Below are positions 1 through 9,300 of a stretch of 64,000 bases of DNA, one piece after another. A program made the translations under genes and the position numbers. Source of the stretch: CAYRTV01 sp964505785. GTDB lineage: Bacteria; Acidobacteriota; Aminicenantia; Aminicenantales; Aminicenantaceae. Every line of letters begins with the position of its first letter. Within the stretch, counting starts at the first letter, position 1. The notes beneath the pieces were generated by a model that saw nothing but the letters and a program-made list of their open reading frames with translations, was not told the origin of the DNA and made no database searches. Where the stretch lies: contig CAZDJZ010000003.1 in NCBI GenBank assembly GCA_964505785.1, forward strand, positions 171,720 to 235,719, given 5' to 3'.

Positions 1-621
1 GCCCTTCAGGCCCAAGGACTGCAAAAACTTGTTATTGCAACGGATGATCAACGGATAATCTCAGCTGCTCAAGAATTTGGTGCCGATGCGGTTATGACTT
101 CGCCCAAGCATAAATCTGGAACGGAACGGGTTGCTGAAGCAGCAAAAGATATGGATTTTGATATCATTCTCAATATTCAAGGCGATGAACCTCTATTAAA
201 CCCCGAATGGATTGATAAATTGATTGAAGCCCTCCAGAATGAATCCACTTCTATGGCTACTCTCCGGCGCCGCGGTTCCTCGTCCGAAGAATTTTTGGAT
301 AAAAATTGCGTAAAAATTATCTTGAATAAACATGAAAACGCGCTTTATTTTTCACGCTCCCCCGTGCCCAATGATTCCCATTCCGCTTATTGGGTGCATG
401 TAGGTCTTTATGGGTTTAAAAAAGAATTTTTAAATATTTTCACCCGCCTGTCTCCAAGCTGTTTGGAAAAAGCCGAATGTTTGGAACAACTCCGGGTGCT
501 TGAAAACGGATATTCAATCAAAACCGTAGAAATCCATGATTCCAGCTTGAGTGTCGATGTCCCGCAGGATATAATCAAAGTGGAACAAAAATTGAAAACA
601 CAAATGGAAAAAAATGACTAA
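1..621 (+). CDS. kdsB: 3-deoxy-manno-octulosonate cytidylyltransferase (CMP-Kdo synthetase), 5' end missing
   Basis: Activates Kdo with CTP to CMP-Kdo, the donor used to put Kdo on lipid A in the cytoplasm. The frame is open from base 1, so the gene begins before the window; about 206 residues are visible of a usual 240-260. Seen: VIATDD near the left edge, MTSPKHKSGTERV, and NIQGDEPLL, the nucleotide-binding signature of this family. The stop at 619-621 overlaps the pyrG start by 8 bp, so translation is probably coupled. It opens a + strand LPS operon continuing with kdsA, kdsD and kdsC. Confidence in function is high; the true start cannot be seen. Confidence 0.93.
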   Translation, partial: ALQAQGLQKLVIATDDQRIISAAQEFGADAVMTSPKHKSGTERVAEAAKDMDFDIILNIQGDEPLLNPEWIDKLIEALQNESTSMATLRRRGSSSEEFLDKNCVKIILNKHENALYFSRSPVPNDSHSAYWVHVGLYGFKKEFLNIFTRLSPSCLEKAECLEQLRVLENGYSIKTVEIHDSSLSVDVPQDIIKVEQKLKTQMEKND

Positions 622-2230
622 GTTTATTTTCGTTACCGGCGGTGTTTTATCCGCACTCGGAAAGGGTATAGCGGCTGCATCTATTGGCCGGCTTTTGGAA
701 AGCCATGGATATAATATCACCATAAAAAAATTCGATCCCTATTTAAATGTGGATCCCGGGACCATGAACCCGTTTCAGCATGGAGAAGTCTATGTGACCG
801 ATGACGGGGCAGAAACCGACTTGGATTTGGGCCATTATGAACGCTTTACTTCAACACGCACATCCAAAGCGCATAATTGGACCGCCGGCAAAATATACGA
901 ATCTATTCTTCGGAAAGAACGCCAGGGTAAATACCTTGGAAAAACCGTTCAGGTCATCCCTCATGTTACAAACGAAATCCAAAAAGCCTTCCGGGCGGCT
1001 GCAGAAGATAATGACATTGTTATCATAGAGATAGGGGGGACTGTCGGTGATATTGAGGGCCAGCCTTTTTTGGAAGCCACCAGGCAAATGCGGTTATCCT
1101 TGGGCCCGGGAGGAACTCTATTTGTCCATTTAACCCTGGTTCCCTATATGCAGACTTCCGGCGAATTAAAAACCAAACCTACTCAGCACAGCGTCCGGGA
1201 ACTCCGTACTATCGGTATTCAGCCGGATATTCTTCTTTGCCGCACCAGCCGTTTTCTCAGCCGAGAATTGAAAACCAAGATATCACTTTTCACGAATGTG
1301 CCGCTTGAAGCAGTCATAACAGCTAAAGATGTCGCTAATATTTATGAAATTCCCTTGGTTTTTGCCAGGCAAAAATTAGATGCGATTATCTTAAAAAAAC
1401 TTGAGCTTCCGGTTAAAAAAAGAAATTTATCCCGCTGGACAAGAATGGTCAAGCGAATGAATTCCCCTCAGGATCATGTCTCTATCGCTATCGTAGGGAA
1501 ATATGCCGGACTGCAGGACTCCTACCTCAGCTTAAAGCAAGCTTTGGTACACGCCGCTACCGCCCATCATTTATGTGTGGATATATCCTGGATCGAAGCT
1601 GAACATATCGAAAAAAACGGGGTTGAGACAATGCTTTGCAATGTCGACGGCATTCTGGTTCCCGGAGGCTTCGGACACCGCGGAATTGAAGGAAAGATTC
1701 AATCGGTGACATATGCCCGGAATCAAAAAATTCCCTTCTTCGGCATCTGTTTAGGCATGCAATGCGCAACAATCGAATTCGCCCGCAATATTGCAAATCT
1801 CAAGGAAGCCAACAGCACGGAATTTAATATCCGCACCAACCATAAATTATTTTTCAAATGGAGAGAGCTTAAAGGAGTCAAGGATTTGGGAGGAACGATG
1901 CGCTTGGGGGAATACCTATGTCGAGTGAAACCCGGCACACTCGCTGCCCATATATATAAAAAGACAAAAATATATGAGCGTCACCGGCATCGTTTCGAAT
2001 TCAATCCTGCCTATGAAAAAATTCTCCAGGAAAAAGGACTCATCATTTCTGGGAAAAACCCGGATCATGAATTGGTTGAAATCATAGAACTCGATCATCA
2101 TCCTTGGTTTCTCGGCTGCCAATTCCACCCGGAATTTAAATCCAAGCCTCTTGACCCTCATCCCATATTTAAATCCTTTATCGGAGCGAGTTATGATATC
2201 CGCACCCAACGAAATCAAGCTCCATCCTAA
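614..2230 (+). CDS. pyrG: CTP synthase (glutamine-hydrolysing)
   Basis: Makes CTP from UTP, ATP and glutamine; here it feeds the CTP-dependent KdsB step next door. 538 residues, the usual length. The N-terminal synthetase domain starts with FVTGGVLSALGKG (P-loop-like; most homologues have SSLGKG) followed by the DPYLNVDPGTMNPFQHGEV signature. The C-terminal class I glutamine amidotransferase domain shows PGGFGHRG, the catalytic cysteine in GICLGMQ, and HPEF near the end for the catalytic His-Glu. The gene overlaps kdsB by 8 bp and kdsA by 38 bp. kdsB-pyrG-kdsA is a common arrangement in diderms. Confidence 0.97.
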   Translation: MTKFIFVTGGVLSALGKGIAAASIGRLLESHGYNITIKKFDPYLNVDPGTMNPFQHGEVYVTDDGAETDLDLGHYERFTSTRTSKAHNWTAGKIYESILRKERQGKYLGKTVQVIPHVTNEIQKAFRAAAEDNDIVIIEIGGTVGDIEGQPFLEATRQMRLSLGPGGTLFVHLTLVPYMQTSGELKTKPTQHSVRELRTIGIQPDILLCRTSRFLSRELKTKISLFTNVPLEAVITAKDVANIYEIPLVFARQKLDAIILKKLELPVKKRNLSRWTRMVKRMNSPQDHVSIAIVGKYAGLQDSYLSLKQALVHAATAHHLCVDISWIEAEHIEKNGVETMLCNVDGILVPGGFGHRGIEGKIQSVTYARNQKIPFFGICLGMQCATIEFARNIANLKEANSTEFNIRTNHKLFFKWRELKGVKDLGGTMRLGEYLCRVKPGTLAAHIYKKTKIYERHRHRFEFNPAYEKILQEKGLIISGKNPDHELVEIIELDHHPWFLGCQFHPEFKSKPLDPHPIFKSFIGASYDIRTQRNQAPS

Positions 2231-3053
2231 TATCCGTTTAGGAGGGCCTTCATTTTTTCTAATCGCCGGCCCCTGTGTTATTGAAAGCCGCGATCATGCT
2301 ATGAATCTAGCCGGCCGGATTCAATCTATCTGCCGCGACTTATCGGTTCCTTTTATTTTTAAAGCATCATTTGATAAGGCGAATCGTTCTTCTATCGAGT
2401 CATACCGCGGTCCGGGAATCAAAGCCGGATTGGAAATACTTTCAGAGATAAAAAATGAATATCATCTGCCAGTCACTTCGGATGTCCATGAGACCGTTCA
2501 AATTGAAACCGTCGCACCCGTCTTGGATATCATCCAGATTCCTGCGTTTCTCAGCCGCCAGACCGATCTCATCATTGAAGCAGCCCGGAGCGGTAAACCA
2601 GTGAATATAAAGAAAGGCCAATTTTTATCTCCTTATGATATGAAAAATGTGCTGGAAAAGGCACTCAGTCAAAACAACCGTAAAATCATTCTGACTGAAC
2701 GGGGAGCCAGTTTTGGATACAATAATTTGGTCTTTGATGTCCGATCTATCCCCATTATGAAAAAGTGGGGATTCCCTGTTGTTATTGATTCCTCCCACAG
2801 CGTCCAAAAGCCCGGAGGCCAAGGCTCCTTATCCGGCGGTGACGCTGAATTTATTCCCTTTATCGCGCGCGCCGGAATAAGCGTTGGGGCGAATGGTCTA
2901 TTCTTGGAAGTGCACGACAATCCGGCGGACGCCCTCTCGGACAAGCATAACTCTTTGAATATAAATGACTTAAAGAATGTATTGCGCATGCTTATACGTA
3001 TTCAGAAAGCCATAAATACTATCCCTGAAACCGGTGAAACGAGCTATGACTAA
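2193..3053 (+). CDS. kdsA: 3-deoxy-8-phosphooctulonate synthase (Kdo-8-P synthase)
   Basis: Condenses phosphoenolpyruvate with arabinose 5-phosphate to Kdo 8-phosphate. I chose ATG 2193 (protein MISAPNEIKL...) because GGAG lies at 2183-2186 and the family's conserved region begins shortly after; the longer open frame from 2151 would add 14 unconserved residues. 286 residues, normal. Family motifs: IAGPCVIES, FKASFDKANRSS, IQIPAFLSRQTDL, VNIKKGQFLSP, LTERGASFGYNNLV and DSSHSVQKPGG. Metal dependence cannot be decided by eye. It overlaps pyrG by 38 bp and kdsD by 8 bp. Confidence 0.96.
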   Translation: MISAPNEIKLHPNIRLGGPSFFLIAGPCVIESRDHAMNLAGRIQSICRDLSVPFIFKASFDKANRSSIESYRGPGIKAGLEILSEIKNEYHLPVTSDVHETVQIETVAPVLDIIQIPAFLSRQTDLIIEAARSGKPVNIKKGQFLSPYDMKNVLEKALSQNNRKIILTERGASFGYNNLVFDVRSIPIMKKWGFPVVIDSSHSVQKPGGQGSLSGGDAEFIPFIARAGISVGANGLFLEVHDNPADALSDKHNSLNINDLKNVLRMLIRIQKAINTIPETGETSYD

Positions 3054-4017
3054 AGAACAAATCACAAAATGGGGCCGGGAGGTTTTGTATATTGAATCTC
3101 AGGCCGTAAAGGATATCGCAGACCGGCTGGATCAAAACTTTGCCGAAGCGGTGGAAATTCTGTACCAAACCGAAGCCCGGGTCATCATCACCGGGATCGG
3201 AAAATCCGGATTGGTGGGCCGGAAAATTGCGGCCACACTATCAAGCTGCGGAACACCGGCTCTGTTCGTTCATCCAGTTGAAGCCGGCCATGGAGACCTG
3301 GGAATGATTGTCGCCAAAGATGTCATGCTGGCCATCTCTTACAGCGGCAATACGCGGGAAATAGTCCCCATTCTGGACTTTGTCAAACGAATCGGAATAA
3401 AACTCATCAGCATTACGGGAAATCCTCAATCCATGCTTGCCAAGTATTCCGATGTGGTTTTAGACGCCCGGGTGGAAAAAGAAGCGGAACCGAGCGGAGT
3501 AATCCCAACCGCCAGCTCCACCGCCGCTCTGGCCATAGGAGACGCTCTGTCCATCTCCTTAATGAAAAAGAAAGGATTTAATGAACAGGATTTTTCTTAT
3601 TTTCATCCCAGGGGGCAAGCCGGCAAAAAACTTGTCCGAATAAAAAGCTTGATGCACAAAGGACAACAAATACCATCCGTTTCCCCCGGCACTTCCATTC
3701 AGCTCGTCCTGAATGAAATATCACAAAAACAGTTCGGGATGACCTGCGTAGCCGATGAAAAGGGAACTCTTCTCGGTATTATAACGGATGGAGACCTAAG
3801 ACGAAACCTGGAGCGGTTCGGCCAAGCTCTTCTGGAGAAATCCGCAGGAGACTGCATGACTGTCCATCCTCTGGTCATCGATAAAGACGCCCTGGCCACC
3901 GAAGCCCTGAATGTGATGGAAGAAAATAAGGTGACCGCTCTGGTGGTGAAGAATAAACTCAATCAAGCAGAAGGGATCATTCATCTTCATGATCTATGGC
4001 GAACGGAGATGTTCTGA
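3046..4017 (+). CDS. kdsD: Arabinose-5-phosphate isomerase
   Basis: Converts ribulose 5-phosphate to arabinose 5-phosphate, the substrate of KdsA upstream. About 323 residues: an N-terminal SIS (sugar isomerase) domain with TGIGKSGLVGRKIAATLSS and the SYSGNTREI phosphate-binding stretch, then two CBS domains (roughly residues 205-323) containing GIITDGDLRR. ATG 3046 is preferred over an in-frame GTG at 3034; the former gives the same 8-bp overlap with the preceding gene that kdsB/pyrG shows. The stop overlaps the kdsC start by one base. The set kdsB, kdsA, kdsD, kdsC supplies the whole Kdo route up to CMP-Kdo. Confidence 0.95.
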   Translation: MTKEQITKWGREVLYIESQAVKDIADRLDQNFAEAVEILYQTEARVIITGIGKSGLVGRKIAATLSSCGTPALFVHPVEAGHGDLGMIVAKDVMLAISYSGNTREIVPILDFVKRIGIKLISITGNPQSMLAKYSDVVLDARVEKEAEPSGVIPTASSTAALAIGDALSISLMKKKGFNEQDFSYFHPRGQAGKKLVRIKSLMHKGQQIPSVSPGTSIQLVLNEISQKQFGMTCVADEKGTLLGIITDGDLRRNLERFGQALLEKSAGDCMTVHPLVIDKDALATEALNVMEENKVTALVVKNKLNQAEGIIHLHDLWRTEMF

Positions 4018-4553
4018 TGCAGTTAAAAAAACGGGCTGCGAAAATCAAAATGATCTTAACTGATGTGGACGGCACGCTCACCGATGGAACCGTTTTAGTT
4101 TTCCCTGACGGCGAAGAGCTTAAATGGTATAATGTCCGGGATGGGATGGGTATTCTTCTGGCTCATCTAACAGGGTTTAAAACAGGATTCATTACCGGGA
4201 AAATTTCCAGGCCGCTGGAAATTCGCGCAGAAAAGCTGCGTATTGATGAGCTTCATCAGGGTATCCTCAATAAAAAAGAAATTATGCAAAAAATTCAAAA
4301 GAAATATGATCTCACCTGGGAAGAAACAGCTTTTATTGGAGATGACCTGGGCGACCTGGAAGCCCTCCAATTATGCGGCTTTTCCGGGGCTGTTGCAGAT
4401 GCCCACCCACGAGTTAAACAAAACGTTCATTTTATCAGCCGGTTTCCCGGCGGTCGCGGAGCTGTCCGGGAATTTATTGATTTCATTTTTGATGCGCAGG
4501 ATAAATGGGACCAGGTTGAATCAAAAATCGACAAATTGACCATAAAAGAATAA
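4017..4553 (+). CDS. kdsC: 3-deoxy-manno-octulosonate-8-phosphatase
   Basis: HAD-family phosphatase that removes the phosphate from Kdo 8-phosphate. 178 residues from ATG 4017, chosen because GGAG at 4006-4009 is well placed and the start overlaps the kdsD stop by one base; an upstream ATG at 3996 would add seven residues. HAD motif I is LTDVDGTLTDG and motif IV is GDDLGDLEAL, both complete. The small size without a cap domain matches KdsC tetramers. Part of the kds operon. Confidence 0.94.
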   Translation: MQLKKRAAKIKMILTDVDGTLTDGTVLVFPDGEELKWYNVRDGMGILLAHLTGFKTGFITGKISRPLEIRAEKLRIDELHQGILNKKEIMQKIQKKYDLTWEETAFIGDDLGDLEALQLCGFSGAVADAHPRVKQNVHFISRFPGGRGAVREFIDFIFDAQDKWDQVESKIDKLTIKE

Positions 4554-4573
4554 TTCATCAGAGGAGAAACAAC

Positions 4574-5947
4574 ATGAGTTTAAAACAGGATATATTCCGC
4601 CAATACGACATCCGGGGCAAAGTGGATAAGGATTTAACTCCAGAAACAGTCCGCCTTCTAGGCAGGGCAATCGGCACCTACTTTCATCGCAACGGCATTC
4701 AGCAAACCGCGCTAGGCAGGGATTGCCGCCTCAGCTCCCCAGCCTTTTCCGATTACTTGAGCGAAGGGCTTATGTCCACCGGATGCGATGTGATTGACTT
4801 GGGCACTGTCCCCACTCCACTGCTCTACTTCAGTATTTATACCAAAGATTATGCTTCAGGCGTAATGATAACCGGATCTCATAACCCCCCTGAATATAAT
4901 GGTTTCAAAATGATGCTGGGGAAAAAGACTCTTTACGGAGACAGCATTCAAGATATATTCCGTCTGGTCCAAAACAAGGATTTTGTGTCTGCCTCGCCGG
5001 GTGAAAAATCCAGCTATAATATTGTGCCGGAATACCTTGATTATGTCGTCAGTCATATCAAAATGGGGCCCCGGAAAATCAAGCTGGCCGTAGACGCAGG
5101 AAACGGGACCGGCGGCGCAGTCGCGGTTCCGATTTTCAAAAAACTAGGCTGCAGCATTACAGAACTTTATTGTGAAATGGACGGCCATTTTCCCAACCAC
5201 CATCCGGATCCCACTGTTCCTGAAGCCCTTGAGGATCTGATTCGGACGGTAAAAAATTCTGATCTGGACCTCGGCATTGCTTACGACGGTGACAGCGACA
5301 GGATCGGAGTCATCGATGAAAAAGGACAAATCATTTGGGGGGATAAACTCATGATCCTCCTGTCCCGCGATATTCTTCCATCTCATCCCGGAGCCGCCGT
5401 TATTTCGGAAGTTAAAGCATCTCAACTGCTATACGACGAAATCGAAAAACTGGGAGGGCGCCCCATAATGTGGAAAACCGGGCATTCTCTTATCAAGCAA
5501 AAAATTCAGGAAGAAAACGCCATCCTTGCCGGTGAAATGAGCGGCCATATCTTTTTTAACGACCGGTTTTTCGGTTTTGATGACGCCATATATTCATCCG
5601 CCCGTGTCGTGGAGCTTCTCTCACATAAAAAAGTTCCCTTATCCCATCTTTTAGATGATCTTCCGGAAATGTACAGCACGCCGGAACTCAGGGTTTATGC
5701 TACCGATCAAGTTAAATTCAAAATCGTTGAGCTAGTCAAGAACCGGCTGGCCGAAAACCATCACGTCATCGATATAGACGGGGTTCGTGCTCAGTTTTCG
5801 AATGGATGGGGACTGGTCCGGGCATCCAATACCCAGGAAGCGCTGGTTCTCCGCTTTGAAGCTAAAACTCAACAAGAACTTCAGTCTATTCGCGAACAAG
5901 TCGAAAAACTCATCGAAGACGTCATCCGAAAGCTGGATCAATCTTGA
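4574..5947 (+). CDS. Phosphomannomutase/phosphoglucomutase
   Basis: Alpha-D-phosphohexomutase of the AlgC/ManB type, interconverting hexose 6-phosphates and 1-phosphates. 457 residues with all family landmarks: catalytic phosphoserine loop ITGSHNPPEYNGFK, metal-binding loop YDGDSDRIG, sugar-binding loop AGEMSGHIFF (GEMSGH) and a C-terminal phosphate-binding domain with RASNTQEALVLRFE. It has its own Shine-Dalgarno (GAGGAG at about 4561-4566). The GDP-mannose pyrophosphorylase gene two positions downstream suggests it provides mannose 1-phosphate for GDP-mannose and surface glycans. Confidence 0.92.
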   Translation: MSLKQDIFRQYDIRGKVDKDLTPETVRLLGRAIGTYFHRNGIQQTALGRDCRLSSPAFSDYLSEGLMSTGCDVIDLGTVPTPLLYFSIYTKDYASGVMITGSHNPPEYNGFKMMLGKKTLYGDSIQDIFRLVQNKDFVSASPGEKSSYNIVPEYLDYVVSHIKMGPRKIKLAVDAGNGTGGAVAVPIFKKLGCSITELYCEMDGHFPNHHPDPTVPEALEDLIRTVKNSDLDLGIAYDGDSDRIGVIDEKGQIIWGDKLMILLSRDILPSHPGAAVISEVKASQLLYDEIEKLGGRPIMWKTGHSLIKQKIQEENAILAGEMSGHIFFNDRFFGFDDAIYSSARVVELLSHKKVPLSHLLDDLPEMYSTPELRVYATDQVKFKIVELVKNRLAENHHVIDIDGVRAQFSNGWGLVRASNTQEALVLRFEAKTQQELQSIREQVEKLIEDVIRKLDQS

Positions 5948-6744
5948 AATTTATTCATGTCATTCTTCTGGCCTTCATTCAGGGCTTGACCGAATTTTTT
6001 CCAGTCAGCAGCTCCGGTCATTTGGTGATTTTTCAACATATATTCGGATTGAAGGACCCTGAAATTTTTTTAGACGTAATGCTTCATGTCGGAACATTGT
6101 TAAGCTTGCTTTTCTTCCTTCGTTTAGAAATCCGGGATATTTCACTAAGCCTGTTCCGTTATGGATTTCATCCCCGTAAGGGGTGGAATAACCCCCATTA
6201 TAGAATGCTGGTTTACCTTATCACGGCGTCTATTCCTACATTCCTTATGGGATATTTTTTCAGTGGTTTTTTCGAATCGTTGTTTGAATCGCCCCGTTCG
6301 GTTGGCTTTGCTTTGCTTGGGACAGCCCTTCTTTTGTTCTTAACCCGGTTTGCATCCCGTCATAAAGAACAGTTTCCAGCCCACCCGATTCTGATCGGTA
6401 TTTTTCAGGGCGCCGCCATTATCCCCGGCCTTTCCCGGTCCGGGCTCACAATCGGAAGCGCACTGCTTTTTGGCTGGGAAAGGGAACGGGCCGCCCGTTT
6501 TTCTTTTCTCTTATCTATTCCAGCTATCTTGGGTGCTTCTCTTTTTCAGTACCTTAAGATCGATTCATCCGCACAGCCGTGGCTTCTTATTCTAACCGGA
6601 GTTTTAGTATCGGCTTCTGTAGGATACGCGGCACTGCTTAGTTTATATAAAATTGTCCAGCGCGGAAAGTTTTATGTTTTCGCCTATTACTGTCTGGCTG
6701 CGGCCCTTCTGATATTATTTTATACGTGGGTCTCAGCTCCATAA
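5944..6744 (+). CDS. uppP: Undecaprenyl-diphosphatase (bacitracin-resistance protein family)
   Basis: Integral membrane phosphatase that recycles undecaprenyl diphosphate to the monophosphate carrier used for peptidoglycan and surface polysaccharide export. 266 residues, very hydrophobic, multi-span. Family signatures: GLTEFFPVSSSGH near the N-terminus and PGLSRSGLTIG in the second half (conserved Glu, Ser, His and Arg of the active site). The start appears to be TTG at 5944, overlapping the stop of the preceding gene (TTGA), which implies coupled translation. Its place between sugar-nucleotide genes fits a glycan-assembly operon. Confidence 0.94.
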   Translation: MKFIHVILLAFIQGLTEFFPVSSSGHLVIFQHIFGLKDPEIFLDVMLHVGTLLSLLFFLRLEIRDISLSLFRYGFHPRKGWNNPHYRMLVYLITASIPTFLMGYFFSGFFESLFESPRSVGFALLGTALLLFLTRFASRHKEQFPAHPILIGIFQGAAIIPGLSRSGLTIGSALLFGWERERAARFSFLLSIPAILGASLFQYLKIDSSAQPWLLILTGVLVSASVGYAALLSLYKIVQRGKFYVFAYYCLAAALLILFYTWVSAP

Positions 6745-6767
6745 TAAATACAAAACACGAGGAGACT

Positions 6768-7838
6768 ATGAACAGATATGCCGTTATTATGGCCGGCGGA
6801 GTTGGAACCCGGTTTTGGCCCTTGAGCCGCACCCGGCAACCCAAGCAGTTTCTTCCCATTATCAGTGAACGCACCATGCTGGAAGAAACCATCCGGCGGA
6901 TCGAGCCGATTATTTCCTTGGATAACATTGTCACCATCGCAAACCTTGAGCATTCTGAAGTCATTCAACGGATTTTCCCTGACCTCCCCAAAGAAAACGT
7001 CTTGGTTGAACCGGCAGGGAAAAATACAGCACCCTGCCTCCTCCTGGCGACCGCCGGTATTTACCAGCGTGACCCCAACGCCGTAATCTCAGTCCTTCCC
7101 GCGGATCACCTCATTCGAAAACCGGATGTCTTCAGAGAAAAGCTGGCAGCGGCGTCAACAGCGGCCAGCCAAACCGGGGATTTGATCACATTCGGCATCC
7201 CCCCATCTTATCCGGCGACCGGGTACGGCTACATCCGCTTTGACCGGACGCATTCCCGCCGCATACAAAATGAACCGTTTTTTTCTGTCCGGGAGTTCAA
7301 GGAGAAGCCCGGCCGGGATAAGGCGGAGGAATTTCTCCATGCCGGGACATATTACTGGAATTCAGGTATGTTTATCTGGCGGGCGGATGCCTTTGCCGAA
7401 AAAATAAACAAATACGCCGTTGACTGGGCCCCCTTCTGGGAAGAAATTCTGGAAGCCTATCCTGACCCCGATCAGGTCAAGGCTCTATATGAAAAAATGC
7501 CGGCGATTTCCATCGATTACGCTTTGATGGAACGGGCATCCGGTGTGCTGATGGCTGAAGGAGATTTTGGCTGGTCCGATGTCGGAGCCTGGTCATCTCT
7601 CTTCGAGGTTTGGCCCTTAGATGAAAACAAGAATGCTCTGCGCACGGAAGGGATCATCATTGATTCAAACAACAACCTGGTGCATAATCCGGATCAATTG
7701 ACCGCCCTGGTAGGTGTTCACGACCTGCTGGTGGTCAACACCGGTGACGTCCTTTTAATCTGCCGGAAAGATTTGGATCAAAAAGTAAAGGATATCGTTA
7801 ACCTTTTGAAAAAGCAGAAAAAAAATCAATATCTCTAA
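6768..7838 (+). CDS. manC: Mannose-1-phosphate guanylyltransferase (GDP-mannose pyrophosphorylase)
   Basis: Forms GDP-mannose from GTP and mannose 1-phosphate. Start ATG 6768 has a GAGGAG Shine-Dalgarno just before it; the frame upstream runs into the end of uppP. 356 residues: nucleotidyltransferase domain with MAGGVGTRFWPLSRTRQPKQF signature residues (AGG-GTR-WP-SR--PKQ), LPADHLI and the FKEKP loop; a short beta-helix tail carries the last 70 residues. The C-terminal isomerase domain of bifunctional ManC/AlgA proteins is absent, so it should be monofunctional. Last gene before the terminator at 7864-7896. Confidence 0.93.
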   Translation: MNRYAVIMAGGVGTRFWPLSRTRQPKQFLPIISERTMLEETIRRIEPIISLDNIVTIANLEHSEVIQRIFPDLPKENVLVEPAGKNTAPCLLLATAGIYQRDPNAVISVLPADHLIRKPDVFREKLAAASTAASQTGDLITFGIPPSYPATGYGYIRFDRTHSRRIQNEPFFSVREFKEKPGRDKAEEFLHAGTYYWNSGMFIWRADAFAEKINKYAVDWAPFWEEILEAYPDPDQVKALYEKMPAISIDYALMERASGVLMAEGDFGWSDVGAWSSLFEVWPLDENKNALRTEGIIIDSNNNLVHNPDQLTALVGVHDLLVVNTGDVLLICRKDLDQKVKDIVNLLKKQKKNQYL

Positions 7839-7863
7839 GCCTGAGTTATTCTCAATGCATCTG

Positions 7864-7896
7864 AGGCAAAGCAGCTTGAGATCCTTTGCCTTTTTT
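7864..7896. terminator. Bidirectional intrinsic terminator between manC and fba
   Basis: Perfect 8-bp stem AGGCAAAG (7864-7871) with CTTTGCCT (7884-7891), 12-nt loop, followed by TTTTTT on the + strand. It sits 26 bp after the manC stop and touches the stop codon of the convergent fba gene, so it can serve the + strand operon best and possibly both strands. Confidence 0.7.
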
Positions 7897-9193
7897 AATC
7901 TTCGTAATCGCCTTTTTCGGATTCCTGCTGCATAGAGAAAAGGGATTGGGCCTTTTCCCGGATTTTTTCATCGGTCCAGTCTTCTTTTATTTCAATTTTT
8001 TTCGTGACCGGGCCCGGATCATAAGAGCCGGCTTTTAGAATTTCCTCCAGCGCTATGGCCGCTGAATCCTTGGAACTAAAAACATTGATCAACATATTGT
8101 AAACAAAATCTTCCACTCCTTGGATCATGCGCTCACGTATTTCAGCCGGCTGGGCATGCAGCTTGTTTTCAAAGGGAAGATTCAGTTTTTTATAACTCCC
8201 TCCCTTCAACCCTTTGTCCCGGGCATAAGCCGCCATTTCCTCCCACAGTTCATCCGTTACACCATGACCTTCCAATTTGATAAAATCTCCATTTTTATCC
8301 AGCCGTGCATTCCCATAGTCATTCACTTCCACACCCCAGGAGATCATTTGCAAGGCAGTGGCTACATTGGCTTTGGTTGTATAGGTGGTTTCGGCAATTT
8401 CCCGTAACCGGTCGGAACTGTTTCCCGAGGTTCCATGCTGAGCCCCGGCGATGTTGTATTTTTTCAATGCCTTGTGAATTTCAGCAGTCAAATCAACCTG
8501 AATGCCTTGGTCACTTTCCTGGATGCCGTGGGACGTTCCGTTATTCAGCGCAATCCAGTTCGGGAAAATTTCATGGGCATTCAATCCTTGAATGAGGAAT
8601 AACGCCTCCTCAACAGTGGATAAGCCTTCCGCCCCTTTAATTTCTCCCACCTCTGTTTCCAGCCCAGCCCAATCCGGAACATACCTGTTAAGCTCCAAAT
8701 TAGCCAGCAGGTTTTCATCGTCAGGAAGATGAGATGCATCGATGGCAATGGAGGTAATACCTGCATCGAAAATTGAAGGGATCTCCACCTTCGCTGGCTC
8801 AACATCCGCTTTCTTTTTTATTGTATAATGATCAGCATGAACAGCGACCGGGACAGTGACACCCAATTCATTACAGACGGCATCAACCTGACGGGCGATG
8901 TTCCAGTAATTAACCGCACAGTAAGCTCCCATCCCGCCTTCGGATTTGGCAATCTCAATAATCAGTGCCGAGTTGGCCCTCTGAGCGGCCCGCAGAGCGC
9001 CCCGGATAACGAAGTGATTCCGGCCGTTGGCGGCAATAGAAATTGATTTTTCTTTTTTCCGCATGGCCCTGTCGATGAACTTGCCGCTCACTATCAGCGC
9101 GTAAGAATTGGGAAAAAGCCGGGTAATATTGGGCGGCCTTCCTACCTTTAGCGCTTTTTGAAAATCTTTTGAATTTTGATTTATATCAGACAT
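7895..9193 (-). CDS. fba: Class II fructose-bisphosphate aldolase
   Basis: Zinc-dependent cleavage of fructose 1,6-bisphosphate to two triose phosphates (glycolysis/gluconeogenesis). Zinc ligands and active-site blocks are visible: VAVHADHY, AIDASHLP, NNGTSHGI and GAQHGTSGN, followed by GVEVNDYGNARLD. At about 432 residues it is longer than the usual 300-360, with an extended N-terminus and a charged C-terminal tail (KEDWTDEKIREK). Two adjacent ATGs occur (9196 and 9193); the second is spaced 5 nt from AGGAGG and is preferred. Monocistronic, with its own promoter candidate upstream. Confidence 0.85.
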   Translation of the reverse strand: MSDINQNSKDFQKALKVGRPPNITRLFPNSYALIVSGKFIDRAMRKKEKSISIAANGRNHFVIRGALRAAQRANSALIIEIAKSEGGMGAYCAVNYWNIARQVDAVCNELGVTVPVAVHADHYTIKKKADVEPAKVEIPSIFDAGITSIAIDASHLPDDENLLANLELNRYVPDWAGLETEVGEIKGAEGLSTVEEALFLIQGLNAHEIFPNWIALNNGTSHGIQESDQGIQVDLTAEIHKALKKYNIAGAQHGTSGNSSDRLREIAETTYTTKANVATALQMISWGVEVNDYGNARLDKNGDFIKLEGHGVTDELWEEMAAYARDKGLKGGSYKKLNLPFENKLHAQPAEIRERMIQGVEDFVYNMLINVFSSKDSAAIALEEILKAGSYDPGPVTKKIEIKEDWTDEKIREKAQSLFSMQQESEKGDYED

Positions 9194-9258
9194 CATGACC
9201 TCCTTGTGATGAGATAATATTAATATTTTTGTATCTTAAAATAAAACCCATTTCTTTT

Positions 9259-9286
9259 ATTCTAAACAAAACCGATTTAATGTAAA
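9259..9286 (-). promoter_or_regulatory. Putative sigma-70 promoter of fba
   Basis: Read on the - strand: TTTACA (9286-9281), 16-bp spacer, TAGAAT (9264-9259), about 65 bp before the fba start codon. AT-rich leader follows. Matched by eye only. Confidence 0.45.
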
Positions 9287-9300
9287 GCACTCTCTTTACC